Shown: positions 32,694 through 40,734, counted from the first letter of the stretch. The stretch is 53,315 nucleotides of DNA from Pseudarthrobacter oxydans (GCF_030812335.1 NZ_JAUSSN010000018.1:1-53315), one strand, 5' to 3'. The notes: a model not told the origin generated them from the letters alone. Made by a program: numbers and translations.

Positions 32694-33104
32694 ATGGTCA
32701 TTGCGCTATTGGTCATCCTCGGCGTCGACCTCATCGTCCTCGTGGTTTTCCTCGCTTTCGGGCGGAAGTGGTGGGGCACGCGCCAGCCGGGCGTTTTCCC
32801 CGGTGCGTTCCGCGTCATCGCGGTCGACGGGATCCGGCCGAAGTGGACGCGAGGCTACGGTCGCTGGGTGCGCGACGTCCTGGTCTGGGCCAAGGCCCCA
32901 TTCCTCTTCAGAAGCGAGCTCACCGCCATGGACAGCGTCGGCGAACATCGGCCAACCGCGCCCGGCTATGGAGAGCGACGCGGCTCTGATCCGATCATCG
33001 GCGTCCTGAAAGCCGGCACCGCCACCGTCGATATCCCCGCGCACAGCGTCGACCTGGATCGGGTGTCTGGACCATTCCGGCCTGCCGAAGCTGGGCATGT
33101 GTGA
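32694..33104 (+). CDS. DUF2550 family membrane-anchored protein
   Basis: The ATG at 32694 follows GGAGG. The product has 136 residues: one N-terminal transmembrane helix (3-22), then RKWWGTRQPGVFPGAFR, KWTRGYGRWVRDVLVWAKAP and PIIGVLKAG, which is the DUF2550 pattern known from actinobacteria. Function is unknown. Its stop overlaps the GTG of the downstream YihY-type gene, so the two are coupled. Confidence 0.7.
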   Translation: MVIALLVILGVDLIVLVVFLAFGRKWWGTRQPGVFPGAFRVIAVDGIRPKWTRGYGRWVRDVLVWAKAPFLFRSELTAMDSVGEHRPTAPGYGERRGSDPIIGVLKAGTATVDIPAHSVDLDRVSGPFRPAEAGHV

Positions 33105-33976
33105 TTCCTATGGTTCAGCCGCCGGTGAACCGATTGCTGCGGGCCACCGTGCGCTCGGCGGCCGGACGTTTTGTGCTGCGTGCTCTCCGTGACATGCGTG
33201 ACCTCGAGCTGTTCGATCGAGCGATGACGCTCGCCGCACAGGCGTTCACCTCGATCCTGCCCGTCCTTATCGTTGCCAGTTCGTTGCGAGCGAGCCTGAA
33301 CCCCGAGGCGGACGCGATGTTCGCTGAGAACCTCAGCCTCGATGATGAGACCGCTGAACTTGTGAAGCAGTCGATTCCCGAAGCGATCGAAGGGGTGACG
33401 TTCACGCAAGTTATCGGCGCGCTGCTGCTCATCCTCGCCGCGACCGCCTTCGCCCGCGCGCTCGAGCGGTGCTTCCGCAGGATCTGGAAGACCCCGAAGG
33501 CCCCCATCCGCTTCGCGTGGCGCTGGGTCGTCGCGATTGTTGCGATCCTCATCGGGTTTGTCCTCGTGGTCATGACCCGCTACGTCGTGCGCGGCACGGG
33601 TGCCTTGTCAGTGCTTGAGTTCGTCATCGAGGTGGCGGTCTGGTCCGCGCTGTGGTTGTTCGCGTCGTGGATCGTGATCAACCGGAGCGTCAGCCTGCGG
33701 GCACTCCTCCCGGGATCAGTGCTCGCCGGACTCGGATTCGCCGTGGCCACGGTGGTGGGGCGCGTGTATCTCCCGGGGGCGTTCGCCTCCTCCGCCGATC
33801 AATTCGGCGTCCTCGGGCTCGCCTTCTCGTACATCGGTTGGCTATTCGTGTTGATGTCCGTACTCCTCGTCGCAGTGACCACCGGCCGCGTCATCCACCT
33901 CACCGTGATCGGGCAGCTGTCGAGCCGCTCAGGCGGGACCGCCGCAGCTCCGACCCCACCGAGAAGCCTGGACTGA
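33101..33976 (+). CDS. YihY/BrkB family membrane protein
   Basis: 291 residues with about six transmembrane helices. The YihY/BrkB pattern is seen in LTLAAQAFTSILPVLIV-type N-terminal helix, ALLLILAATAFARALERCFRRIW and the final FGVLGLAFSYIGWLFVLMSV. The substrate and function of this family are unresolved. The GTG start at 33101 overlaps the previous stop; ATG at 33110 is an alternative. Confidence 0.85.
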   Translation: MIPMVQPPVNRLLRATVRSAAGRFVLRALRDMRDLELFDRAMTLAAQAFTSILPVLIVASSLRASLNPEADAMFAENLSLDDETAELVKQSIPEAIEGVTFTQVIGALLLILAATAFARALERCFRRIWKTPKAPIRFAWRWVVAIVAILIGFVLVVMTRYVVRGTGALSVLEFVIEVAVWSALWLFASWIVINRSVSLRALLPGSVLAGLGFAVATVVGRVYLPGAFASSADQFGVLGLAFSYIGWLFVLMSVLLVAVTTGRVIHLTVIGQLSSRSGGTAAAPTPPRSLD

Positions 33977-34101
33977 GTCGGCCGTCTGGGGATGGAAGAC
34001 GGCAATCCGCTTTCCCAACCGGCTAGGTCGGCCCATGGACGAATCGGATTTACCCAAGCCTGTTTACTCAATTGCGAGTCGGCGTGCTGGAACCGTGGCC
34101 G

Positions 34102-34135
34102 GCGTGGCCCTGTCAGTGTGGAGTCAGGGCCACGC
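34102..34135. terminator. Hairpin upstream of the 98-residue hypothetical gene
   Basis: GCGTGGCCCTG and CAGGGCCACGC form a perfect 11-bp stem with a 12-base loop. It lies 125 bases after the YihY stop and ends 28 bases before the next start, so it probably separates the two transcripts. It has no T-run. Confidence 0.5.
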
Positions 34136-34162
34136 GCAAATGCGTTCCAATAAGGAGTATCG

Positions 34163-34459
34163 ATGTGGAGTGACGTGCAGGAGCCTGAGCCTTCAGCAGC
34201 GTGGGTGGAGTTGCCCAAGAACGGCTGGGGAGCGCTCATACGATGGGCAGCCGGAACGGAGAACCTTCGCCGCCACTACTCTTCGGACGAAGGCCGGACC
34301 GTCACGGTCCATACCGAGCGCGCTGGTGTCCAGGAAACTTTCGAGGAGCCCTTCACCGCTGCGGACCGGCAGATGTTCGATGACGACATCAGCACCTACC
34401 TTCAGGACGCCGGGCTACAGCCGCGTCCCAGCAGATATGTCTGGATGATCCGGGCATAA
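34163..34459 (+). CDS. Hypothetical protein, 98 residues
   Basis: AATAAGGAGTATCG lies directly before the ATG, a strong ribosome site. The product is acidic and soluble with no membrane segment: SAAWVELPKNGWGALIRWAA near the start, FEEPFTAADRQMFDDDISTY, and a basic end. I do not recognise a domain. It stands alone after a hairpin. Confidence 0.7.
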   Translation: MWSDVQEPEPSAAWVELPKNGWGALIRWAAGTENLRRHYSSDEGRTVTVHTERAGVQETFEEPFTAADRQMFDDDISTYLQDAGLQPRPSRYVWMIRA

Positions 34460-34487
34460 CGTGCTCTATCAGTTAGCTGCTGCCCAG

Positions 34488-34700
34488 CTAGTCGAGGACC
34501 ACTTGGCGGGCGAAAAGTCGGATGCCGGGGTCGGCGCCGCTGCGCAGTTGGTGGTCCGTGTTCACTTCCTGGAGGCCAGCCGGTCGGTTGGTCATGCAGG
34601 TCGCTGTTCGCTTCTCCATCAGACGTTCGGAGAGGAGGGAACCGCCACCAGAATGTTCGTCGACTTCCAGTAGGAGGAGGGCCGCCCAGTAATGCGGTGC
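34488..34700 (-). pseudogene. Possible C-terminal remnant of an unrecognised gene
   Basis: Leftward, an open frame of about 70 codons (from a stop near 34704 to TAG 34490-34488) has a third-position GC near 70-80 percent and reads naturally: APHYWAALLLLEVDEHSGGG, then AGLQEVNTDHQLRSGADPGI, RLFARQVVLD. There is no convincing start, although MTNRPAG and MEKRTATC are possible. It may be the tail of a deleted gene. Family unknown. Confidence 0.3.
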
Positions 34701-34819
34701 CTATTCGAGGCCCGTCCGGTTCCGGAGGCCTGCTCTTAACATGGGAGCGAAATCGCGCCCCGCCCGGGCGGCCGTTTAGGCAGCCCGGTTAGGGGCGCCG
34801 AAGTGGGCAAGAAAGAGGG

Positions 34820-34836
34820 TGTGCACAATGTGCACA
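34820..34836. promoter_or_regulatory. Palindrome TGTGCAC-AAT-GTGCACA
   Basis: Perfect 7-bp arms with a 3-base centre, a size and shape suited to a dimeric regulator or a short recombinase arm site. It lies about 95 bases left of the tRNA fragment. Confidence 0.4.
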
Positions 34837-34870
34837 ACCTGGGCTTCGGATCGGGTCGCATATGGGCAGG

Positions 34871-34902
34871 ACTGGGCCGGATTGCGGAGGTTTTCGGGGG
34901 AG
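34871..34902 (+). repeat. Dispersed relic repeat, copy C
   Basis: ACTGGGCCGGATTGCGGA followed by GGTTTTCGGGGGA matches 37919-37950 with a single-base insertion in the latter. Same orientation. Confidence 0.6.
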
Positions 34903-34928
34903 CGGTGAAAATTCAAGTCGCGGAACCC

Positions 34929-34952
34929 GGTTCGAGTCCCACCTCGGGCACG
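34929..34952 (+). other. tRNA-Leu 3' fragment, candidate attachment site
   Basis: GGTTCGAGTCCCACC followed by CTCGGGCACG matches the T-loop, 3' T-stem strand and 3' acceptor strand of actinobacterial tRNA-Leu, whose 5' acceptor strand is GCCCGAG. The 5' T-stem (GTGGG) and everything upstream are absent. A copy cut in the T-loop is what tyrosine integrases leave at one end of an island inserted into a tRNA gene. No integrase is present in the window. Confidence 0.5.
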
Positions 34953-35208
34953 CGTTTTTCCTGTTCAGGAGCTTGTGGGCCTCTGAGTGTGGACAAATTC
35001 GTGTTTGGGTGGCGTTGTCGCAGGGTATCTGTCGGTGGCGCTTCAGAAGAGTTACAGAGAGTCCGGAAGGTAACGGGCGCCCAGTAGGTCACTCTCTGGA
35101 TTGGGAAGGCACGGCAAGGATTTGCACAGAACCAACCGGGTGGAATTGATTCAGCGAGCAGCTCTCGAGACCCAGCCCTGAACTTCGGGCGCTGAAATAA
35201 GGGGAGGC

Positions 35209-35682
35209 TCAGCGGTTCGAGACGGAGGCCCTGTCTTCCTGGCCCATGAGCTTGGCGGTGAGAGCGAGGAACTGTTCACGTTCGCTCGGGGAGAAGGGTG
35301 TCGTGGCGAGCGCCTCTAGCTCCGACCAGACGGCGAGGACGGGGGCCTCCAGTGCTAGCCCTGCTTCGGTGACGTGCACCAGTACGACGCGGCCATCGAG
35401 AGGCGAGCGGGAGCGTTTCACAAGACCTGAGCGTTCGAGTCGCTGGACCGATTTTGCGACGGTTGAGTGGTCAAGGCCCAGGAGGCCCCCGAGCTCCTTC
35501 TGCGAGCGTCCGTCCTCATGCCAGAGCTGCATGAGCATGAGCTCCTGCCCGGGGAAGAGCCCTAGTGGGGCGAGGCGGGAAGCTGCGCGTGCTCGTTGAG
35601 CGTGTGCGAGGGTCATGAGCGCCCAGCTCACGGGGCTGTCGTGCATCGCAGCGAGCGGGTGATCGGCGTGCGGGGCGCTCAT
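35209..35682 (-). CDS. MarR-family transcriptional regulator
   Basis: 157 residues. Helical dimer ends flank a winged helix: RSQKELGGLLGLDHSTVAKSVQRLERSGLVKR, then the wing SPLDGRVVLVHVTEAG. It is the third gene of a leftward unit, 13 bases after the OYE-type enzyme, and probably represses the promoter at 37737-37765 through the 17-bp inverted repeat there. MarR proteins next to quinone reductases and OYE enzymes usually sense electrophiles or quinones (family knowledge). Confidence 0.88.
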   Translation of the reverse strand: MSAPHADHPLAAMHDSPVSWALMTLAHAQRARAASRLAPLGLFPGQELMLMQLWHEDGRSQKELGGLLGLDHSTVAKSVQRLERSGLVKRSRSPLDGRVVLVHVTEAGLALEAPVLAVWSELEALATTPFSPSEREQFLALTAKLMGQEDRASVSNR

Positions 35683-35695
35683 GGTTCCTCATTGA

Positions 35696-36763
35696 TCAGT
35701 CGTGGTCTGTCAGGCGTGGATAGTCAGTGTATCCGGCTGCCCCTCCACCGTAGAACGTCGCGGGATCCGCATCATTGAGCGACGCGCCTGTGCGAAGGCG
35801 CGTGACGACGTCCGGGTTGGCGAGGGCCCATCGCCCCAGCGGTACGACATCCGCGATCCCAGCGTCGATATCCTGCGCGAGCGTTTCCGGGGTGCGTCCG
35901 GCACGCAACACGAGCAGCGCGCCGGGCCAGAGTGCGCGGAGCTCGCGCAGTAGCTCTTCGTCGAAGAGCTGGAAGGTGTGGAGATAGGCCAGTCCGAGCG
36001 GCGCTAGCGCTCCGACGAGGTGTCGGTACTGGTCCCTGGTGCCGTCGCCTTCGTCGATGCCTCCGATGGCGAGACCGGGGGATACGCGGATGCCGACGCG
36101 TTCCGCGCCGATCTCCTCGGCGACCGCTGTGGCGACATCTATGGCGAAGCGCGATCGGTTCTCCACCGAGCCGCCGTGGTCGTCGGTCCGGGTGTTCGCG
36201 TTCGGGGAGAGGAACTGGTGCAGCAGGTAGCCGTTGGCGGCGTGGATCTCGACGCCGTCGGCGCCGGCTTGGATCGCAGAGGCGGCGGCATGGCGGAAGT
36301 CCGCGATAGTCTGCGCGATGTCGTCGATGGTCATCGCGCGTGGTACGGGCGCGGGCTGCATGCCTGATGCCGTGAACATGTCGATGCCCGGGGCGATCGC
36401 CGACGGCGCGAGCGGCTGTCGATGGTGCGGGGTGTTGTCGGGATGAGATGTTCGGCCCACATGCATGAGCTGCAGCACGAGACGCCCTCCTTCGGCGTGC
36501 ACGGCATCAGCGACCGCAGCCCATCCGGAGATGTGCTCTTGGCGGTAGATGCCAGGAGTGCTGAGGTAGCCCTGCCCGTCGTCGGAGGGCTGCACGCCCT
36601 CGCTGATGAGCAGCCCGAGGGATGCGCGCTGTGCGTAGTAGTCGGCGGCGAGCGGGCCGGGTGTGCCGTCGTGCAGTGCGCGGCTGCGCGTCATCGGCGC
36701 CATCGCGAGGCGGTGCGGAAGCATCATTTTGCCGACTGTGGTGGGTTCCCAGATCGTGGTCAT
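35696..36763 (-). CDS. Old yellow enzyme family alkene reductase (FMN-dependent)
   Basis: 355 residues in an FMN-binding TIM barrel that reduces activated C=C bonds (enones, nitro-compounds) with NAD(P)H. Landmarks: MAPMTRSRA near the start, LQLMHVGRTSHPDN, and EIHAANGYLLHQFLSP with the His/Asn pair that holds the substrate and the Tyr proton donor. ENRSRF follows. The overlap of its ATG with the stop of the quinone reductase gene (ATGA) shows coupling. Role inferred: detoxification of reactive carbonyls. Confidence 0.92.
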   Translation of the reverse strand: MTTIWEPTTVGKMMLPHRLAMAPMTRSRALHDGTPGPLAADYYAQRASLGLLISEGVQPSDDGQGYLSTPGIYRQEHISGWAAVADAVHAEGGRLVLQLMHVGRTSHPDNTPHHRQPLAPSAIAPGIDMFTASGMQPAPVPRAMTIDDIAQTIADFRHAAASAIQAGADGVEIHAANGYLLHQFLSPNANTRTDDHGGSVENRSRFAIDVATAVAEEIGAERVGIRVSPGLAIGGIDEGDGTRDQYRHLVGALAPLGLAYLHTFQLFDEELLRELRALWPGALLVLRAGRTPETLAQDIDAGIADVVPLGRWALANPDVVTRLRTGASLNDADPATFYGGGAAGYTDYPRLTDHD

Positions 36764-37701
36764 GCCTGCACCGCCTCTGCCTCGAGCTCAGCCACTCGCA
36801 CGAGGAGTTTGCCCCTCAGGTGCCCTTCCTCGCTGCGCAGGTGCGCCCCCGCGAGCTCGGCCAGTGATACTACGGTGTCGATCTCGGTGGCGAACCTGCC
36901 CTCTGCGGCAAGCTGCAGCACAGGGCCGATCGCACCGGCAGTGAGGGCGAGCGGATCCCCACCTGCGACTTGCACTCCCTTGGCCCCTGCCGCGAAGTCG
37001 ATGATCGTCACGATCCGCTGCGCTGGCACGAGTCCGAGGATCTGGTCGACGAAGCCGCGGCCACCGCCGTCGAATGCTGCGTCAACACCACCGGGCGCTG
37101 CCGCCGCGAGGTCCTCGGTGAGGTGCGGGCCGTATCGCACCGGCATCGCGCCGAGCGAGCGGAGGTACCCGTGATTTGCCTCGGATCCTGTGCCGATCAC
37201 AGTCGCGCCGCGGGCGACGAGCAACTGCACGACCGCGCTACCGACGGACCCGGCCGCGGCGTTGACCACGACCGTCTCCCCGGCCTGAACGTCAATCAGT
37301 GCGAGCGCACGTAGCGCGGTCTCGGCGGCCGTTGGGAGGGCCGCCGCGCGTTCAAGGGAGAGTCTCTCCGGAACGACGGACAGGCGGTCCGAAGTGGTCA
37401 CAACATACTCCGCGTACGAGCCGGACGGTGCGAAGCCCGCCACCCGGTCGCCCACCGCGAACTGAGCGACACCCGCGCCCACCTCGTCGACTATTCCGGA
37501 GAACTCGTTCCCCAGGATCGCCGGGAACTCAGTCTGGATCATGGGCGAGAGTGTGCCGCTGCGAATCTTCCACTCAAGCGGGTTCACGGCGGCATAAGCC
37601 ACACGCACCCGAACCTCTCCCGCCCGCGCTGGAGGCGTCTCGACTTCGGTGAGTTCGAAGGCCTCGGGCCCTCCGAATCGGTTGATGATTTGTGCTTGCA
37701 T
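36760..37701 (-). CDS. NADP-dependent MDR quinone oxidoreductase
   Basis: 313 residues: GroES-like domain (EWKIRSGTLS, then EFPAILGNEFSGIVDEVG) and Rossmann domain (VVNAAAGSVGSAVVQLLVARGATVIGT). No structural-zinc cysteines are present, so it belongs to the zeta-crystallin-like quinone reductases. ATG at 37701 with GAGGA upstream. It is the first gene of the MarR-controlled unit, directly downstream of the promoter and operator. The probable role is two-electron reduction of quinones or enones. Confidence 0.9.
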   Translation of the reverse strand: MQAQIINRFGGPEAFELTEVETPPARAGEVRVRVAYAAVNPLEWKIRSGTLSPMIQTEFPAILGNEFSGIVDEVGAGVAQFAVGDRVAGFAPSGSYAEYVVTTSDRLSVVPERLSLERAAALPTAAETALRALALIDVQAGETVVVNAAAGSVGSAVVQLLVARGATVIGTGSEANHGYLRSLGAMPVRYGPHLTEDLAAAAPGGVDAAFDGGGRGFVDQILGLVPAQRIVTIIDFAAGAKGVQVAGGDPLALTAGAIGPVLQLAAEGRFATEIDTVVSLAELAGAHLRSEEGHLRGKLLVRVAELEAEAVQA

Positions 37702-37718
37702 TGGTTTCGTCCTCTATC

Positions 37719-37769
37719 TAGGTTGCCGACCACATAAATATAGGGTTAAAACATGTGGTCGGCAACCTA
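37719..37769 (-). promoter_or_regulatory. Promoter inside a perfect 17-bp inverted repeat (probable MarR operator)
   Basis: TAGGTTGCCGACCACAT (37719-37735) is exactly mirrored by 37753-37769 across a 17-base spacer. In the leftward direction, TTGCCG (37765-37760) and TATATT (37742-37737) are spaced by 17 bases, an ideal -35/-10 pair. One arm overlaps the -35 box and the other lies at the predicted transcription start, so binding there would block polymerase. Confidence 0.7.
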
Positions 37770-38512
37770 TGTTCGATGCCAGCGAACATGCGCATCGACG
37801 GTTCGTTGCTTACGGAACTTCTTGACCAGCGGAAACGCCGAAAGGTGCTGGTCATGGGTGGCTCTATTCATTCCGCCATGAGATGTACGAAGGAGGTGCA
37901 CTGTCGTACTGGTGTCGTACTGGGCCGGATTGCGGAAGGTTTTCGGGGGATTGGCGGGCAATGCCCGGGTAACTGCATGACCGCCAGGTCACATTGGCCC
38001 GACGTTCCGCTGACGGACCGCCACGGCCGTGACGTGCAAAGGCTGCACAACCCCATCCTCCGCGAACCCTTGTGGCGTCGACGGCCAGAGAGAAAACGTG
38101 GGAACTCACCAGAGCCGAACTTTGTCCCGCACTCTGACGCCGCCAGGGGCTGCGTACTCCCTCAAGCGACTCGCCGTCGGGCGTTCTGCGCCAGGTCGGG
38201 GGAGCTGCTCACGATGTACTCCAACGCGGCGGGAAGGGACATAGCGAGAGTGTTGTCGTCAGTCTTGATTCGGCGGCGTTTGAGGGCCGGGCAGTGACGC
38301 TCGGTGGACAATTGCAGGCACTCCAGTCAGTCGAGTGTCGTCTTAGTATCGAAGTCGTGGTGCAGTCGGGTCCTGACGGAGTTTTCGATCAGGGTCGGGA
38401 TGTATATTTTGATCCGGCCCGTGTTCAGCGAGTCGTGTTCCTCCGCCACGATTCAACCGTTGCCGGACCATGGGACCTTGCCCCCGGCCGGGGCCCCTGC
38501 GAGCATGGCCTG
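37770..38512. other. Gene-poor stretch with relic repeats
   Basis: Copy B of the dispersed repeats fills 37850-37950. Frames to the right are interrupted; leftward, TDDNTLAMSLPAALEYIVSS (around 38200-38270) looks protein-like but has no start and no recognised family. I see no intact gene. Confidence 0.45.
37850..37950 (+). repeat. Dispersed relic repeat, composite copy B
   Basis: The left part (37850-37900) matches copy A at 2309-2359 and the right part (37919-37950) matches copy C at 34871-34902. Having both parts next to each other suggests B is closest to the original element and A and C are partial copies. No terminal repeats or transposase are seen. Confidence 0.6.
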
Positions 38513-38931
38513 GTGAACAGGCCGATAGGATACTGGGTCAAGCGGCTGGATGCGGCGCTGGAGGCACAACTCGATTCCACTCTCGCCCGTCTCCACCTCA
38601 CCAGAAGACAGTGGCAGGTGCTCAGCGCGCTGAGCTCAGGCCCCATCACTCCCGGGGAGGTTGGGGAACTCCTGCGGCCCTTCAACGCACCGGACGGCGG
38701 TTCCGTGCGGGAGCGTGACATGGCCGCCCTGGTGCGACGGGGCTTGTTGTCCTGCTGGACGGGCGCCTCGCCCTGACCGAGGCGGCGCTGCTACTGCAGT
38801 CGGAGGCATCCGGCCTGCTAGAAGCCACCCGCCACGAGCTGACTGCAGGCATCGGAGCGGACGAATATGCCATGGCTGTGAGCGTCCTCGAACGCATGAC
38901 CGTCAACGCGGACCGGCTCGCCAAGCGCTGA
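38513..38931 (+). pseudogene. MarR-family winged-helix regulator, frameshifted
   Basis: The GTG at 38513 opens NRPIGYWVKRLDAALEAQLD, then RRQWQVLSALSSGPITPGEV and ERDMAALVRRGL, a winged-helix domain. The frame breaks near 38747 by loss of one base; the other frame resumes as LLDGRLALTEAALLL and ends normally at TGA 38929-38931. The total span of 419 bases is not a multiple of three. If the base loss is a sequencing error, the gene would be an intact protein of about 139 residues. Confidence 0.75.
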
Positions 38932-39180
38932 GAGGGTTTCCCTTCAGTTCCACTGCGGCTGCGCCGGTGGCACCATGGCCGTGCTGCGCGGACCGGGTTC
39001 GGACTCCAGCGCGGTGAATTCGATTGAACCGTGGTCGGTCGGCAGCGGCGCGGCGCGTTCCCAGGGAAAAAGATCCACACAGTGTCTCCACCCGAGGTAG
39101 CCCACGGCCGTGCACTGAGGCTGTCATCCCACGCCGGAACCGGACTGGAGTCCGCAGGTCCGGGCGGGAGGGCCCTGACA

Positions 39181-39705
39181 TGTGGTCCGGGGGGCCGGTA
39201 GTGCTGGGAATGCCCTGGCAGCCTCGTGAAAAGTTGATCCGGACGGGCGCGGATCTGGCGGCGGTGCTGGGCGCGCATCTTCTGTGCGCCTTCGTGGATC
39301 CTGCAAGCTACCTCACGGAACGGGAGCCGGCGGGTTCGCGGACGGGGCTCTCCCTTGATCCGGCTCCCAACCGGGAAGCTGACTTTCCGAACGCGGACAT
39401 TCTGGAGACACTCCGGTAGGTCCTGGGCCCCGCCAGGGGCGGAGTGGTCATTCAGGGTGCTCAACGGGGACGTGCCACGGGCACTTAGCCGCCTGGCTGA
39501 GAGCACGGATGCCTCGATGCTGATGGTAGGCGGCCAGCGTCCCGGCCGTGCTGCCGCGATGACGAGGATGCTGGAGGGCTCGGTGAGCGTTTCGTTGATG
39601 CGTTCGCAGACCCGGCCCGTCGTGGTCGTCCCGCACTCGGGGCGTGACGGGCCAGGCCTCGGACGGGCGGCTGTGCCTAGCCCAGGAGCTCCGCACGGTG
39701 TTTGA
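39181..39705 (+). pseudogene. Universal stress protein family, disrupted
   Basis: The first part reads VVLGMPWQPREKLIRTGADL, then AAVLGAHLLCAFVDPASYL, the start of a USP domain, and meets an in-frame TAG at 39418. A second frame carries the rest: EWSFRVLNGDVPRALSRLAE, STDASMLMVGGQRPG and TRPVVVVPHSG, the typical nucleotide-binding end. Both a stop and a frame change near 39420-39440 are needed to join them, so this is a real or sequencing-caused pseudogene. Confidence 0.7.
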
Positions 39706-40096
39706 CCGCGTCCACGAAACCGTTGAGGTCCTTTTCCGTGCTGTTGAAGGGGGACCGGATGATGCCGCGCAGCGGGCCCCTGATGTCTTCCCTGACAACC
39801 AGCAGGGTCATTCCGGCATGGTGGGTCAGCACAAAGGTGCGCACGGTGGTGCCCAGCCCCGGGTGCACGGACCGGGTCCAGGTCATGACCTCGCCCGGGA
39901 TCTGTTCCACGGCCAGTCGGAAGTTCCTGCTGCCACCGTGTGGGGTGCGGACCCGGATGGTTCCTCCGTTGCGGATCTCGCCCGCCACCGCCGTGATGCC
40001 GGAGTCCCAGACAGCAAAATTCTTGGTGTCGGTAATGATGTCCCAGACGGTGGAGCCCCGGGCGTTGATCAGACGCTGCGCTTCGATGACTGCCAT
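39677..40096 (-). CDS. SRPBCC (START-like) domain protein
   Basis: 139 residues. The SRPBCC fold is indicated by AQRLINARGSTVWDIITDTKNF and AVWDSGITAVAGEI, then VEQIPGEVMTWTRSVHPGLG and a long C-terminal helix. Such proteins bind hydrophobic ligands in a deep cavity. The ATG at 40096 has no strong ribosome site but lies just inside the end of the preceding small gene, so it is probably translated by coupling. A decayed relative lies at 50877-51083. Confidence 0.8.
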   Translation of the reverse strand: MAVIEAQRLINARGSTVWDIITDTKNFAVWDSGITAVAGEIRNGGTIRVRTPHGGSRNFRLAVEQIPGEVMTWTRSVHPGLGTTVRTFVLTHHAGMTLLVVREDIRGPLRGIIRSPFNSTEKDLNGFVDAVKHRAELLG

Positions 40097-40272
40097 GCGC
40101 AACCAGCTACCCGGCTGCCGGCGAACACCGATACGCAGGGTGCGGAGGCCGGCAAATCCAGCTCCGTGACCGGGCCGCGGTGGCTGAGCCTGCCCCCGGA
40201 CCAGGCCTCGATCTGGTCCCCGGCCGAGAGCTCGGTGCACACACTGATCCTGAGGCCCTCATCGAGATTCAT
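40069..40272 (-). CDS. Small hypothetical protein, 67 residues, overlapping the SRPBCC gene
   Basis: The ATG at 40272 follows GGAAAGGTCGATT. The product starts NLDEGLRISVCTELSAGDQI and continues EAWSGGRLSHRGPVTELD, which reads as a small beta-rich domain. The rest (CVSVFAGSRVAGCAWQ) looks less natural, and the alternative frame there reads TLRIGVRRQPGSWL, so a frameshift around 40140 is possible. It ends within the first codons of the SRPBCC gene. Confidence 0.5.
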   Translation of the reverse strand: MNLDEGLRISVCTELSAGDQIEAWSGGRLSHRGPVTELDLPASAPCVSVFAGSRVAGCAWQSSKRSV

Positions 40273-40392
40273 AATCGACCTTTCCGAAGCAACTTCACTC
40301 ACCTAGGTACAGGATGACCCGCCGCGGTTAAGCGCACCTGTCCAGCACGTGAAGACCGGGTGACGGGTATCCATGCGGCCTTGAAGGAAGAA

Positions 40393-40734
40393 CTACAACG
40401 AAGTGCCGCTGCGCGGAGCACAGGCTCTCCGGCCCGGGTCAGTACTCTTCGGGGCCCGCCCGCAATCGGTTAGGCACTGTACGTTTCCCGCCGGGACCCA
40501 AGCCCAGTGCGCGCCCATGTCGTCATCGGCCCACGCGACGAAAACGTGGGATGGGTTGGAGGTCCACCGCGCGGCGACGGCGCGCACGTCCACCGTGCTG
40601 CCGTCAGCCAGGGGAAGGGTCGCCAGCACACGAAGCTGATCCCCATAATCCCTCGACCGCGCGTCCTCGGAATCAGGTCCCGGGTCCGCTCTGAGGTACT
40701 CGTACGTCTCGCCGTCGAGCGTAAACGATGGCAT
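40393..40734 (-). CDS. Hypothetical protein, 113 residues
   Basis: The ATG at 40734 is preceded by GGAGGC. The product starts PSFTLDGETYEYLRAD and continues QLRVLATLPLADGSTVDVRA and HVFVAWADDDMGAHWAWVPA, a beta-rich soluble domain typical of small conserved proteins of Arthrobacter. The last 20 residues are Arg/Pro-rich and less conserved in appearance. No function can be given. Confidence 0.7.
   Translation of the reverse strand: MPSFTLDGETYEYLRADPGPDSEDARSRDYGDQLRVLATLPLADGSTVDVRAVAARWTSNPSHVFVAWADDDMGAHWAWVPAGNVQCLTDCGRAPKSTDPGRRACAPRSGTSL

Larger units (their letters stand above)
34701..35208. other. Integration/decay spacer with palindrome, repeat and tRNA fragment
   Basis: No gene is supported. 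It holds TGTGCAC-AAT-GTGCACA (34820-34836), repeat copy C (34871-34902) and a tRNA-Leu-like 3' end (34929-34952). The rightmost 250 bases, before the marR stop, show nothing clear. Confidence 0.5.

Noticed and set aside
34790..34952. Complete tRNA-Leu gene
   Set aside because: No GCCCGAG 5' acceptor strand, D-arm or anticodon arm lies at the right distance; only the 3' end is present.
37755..38297. 180-codon plus-strand frame
   Set aside because: It crosses the relic repeat and operator arm, lacks a ribosome site and has no natural protein composition.
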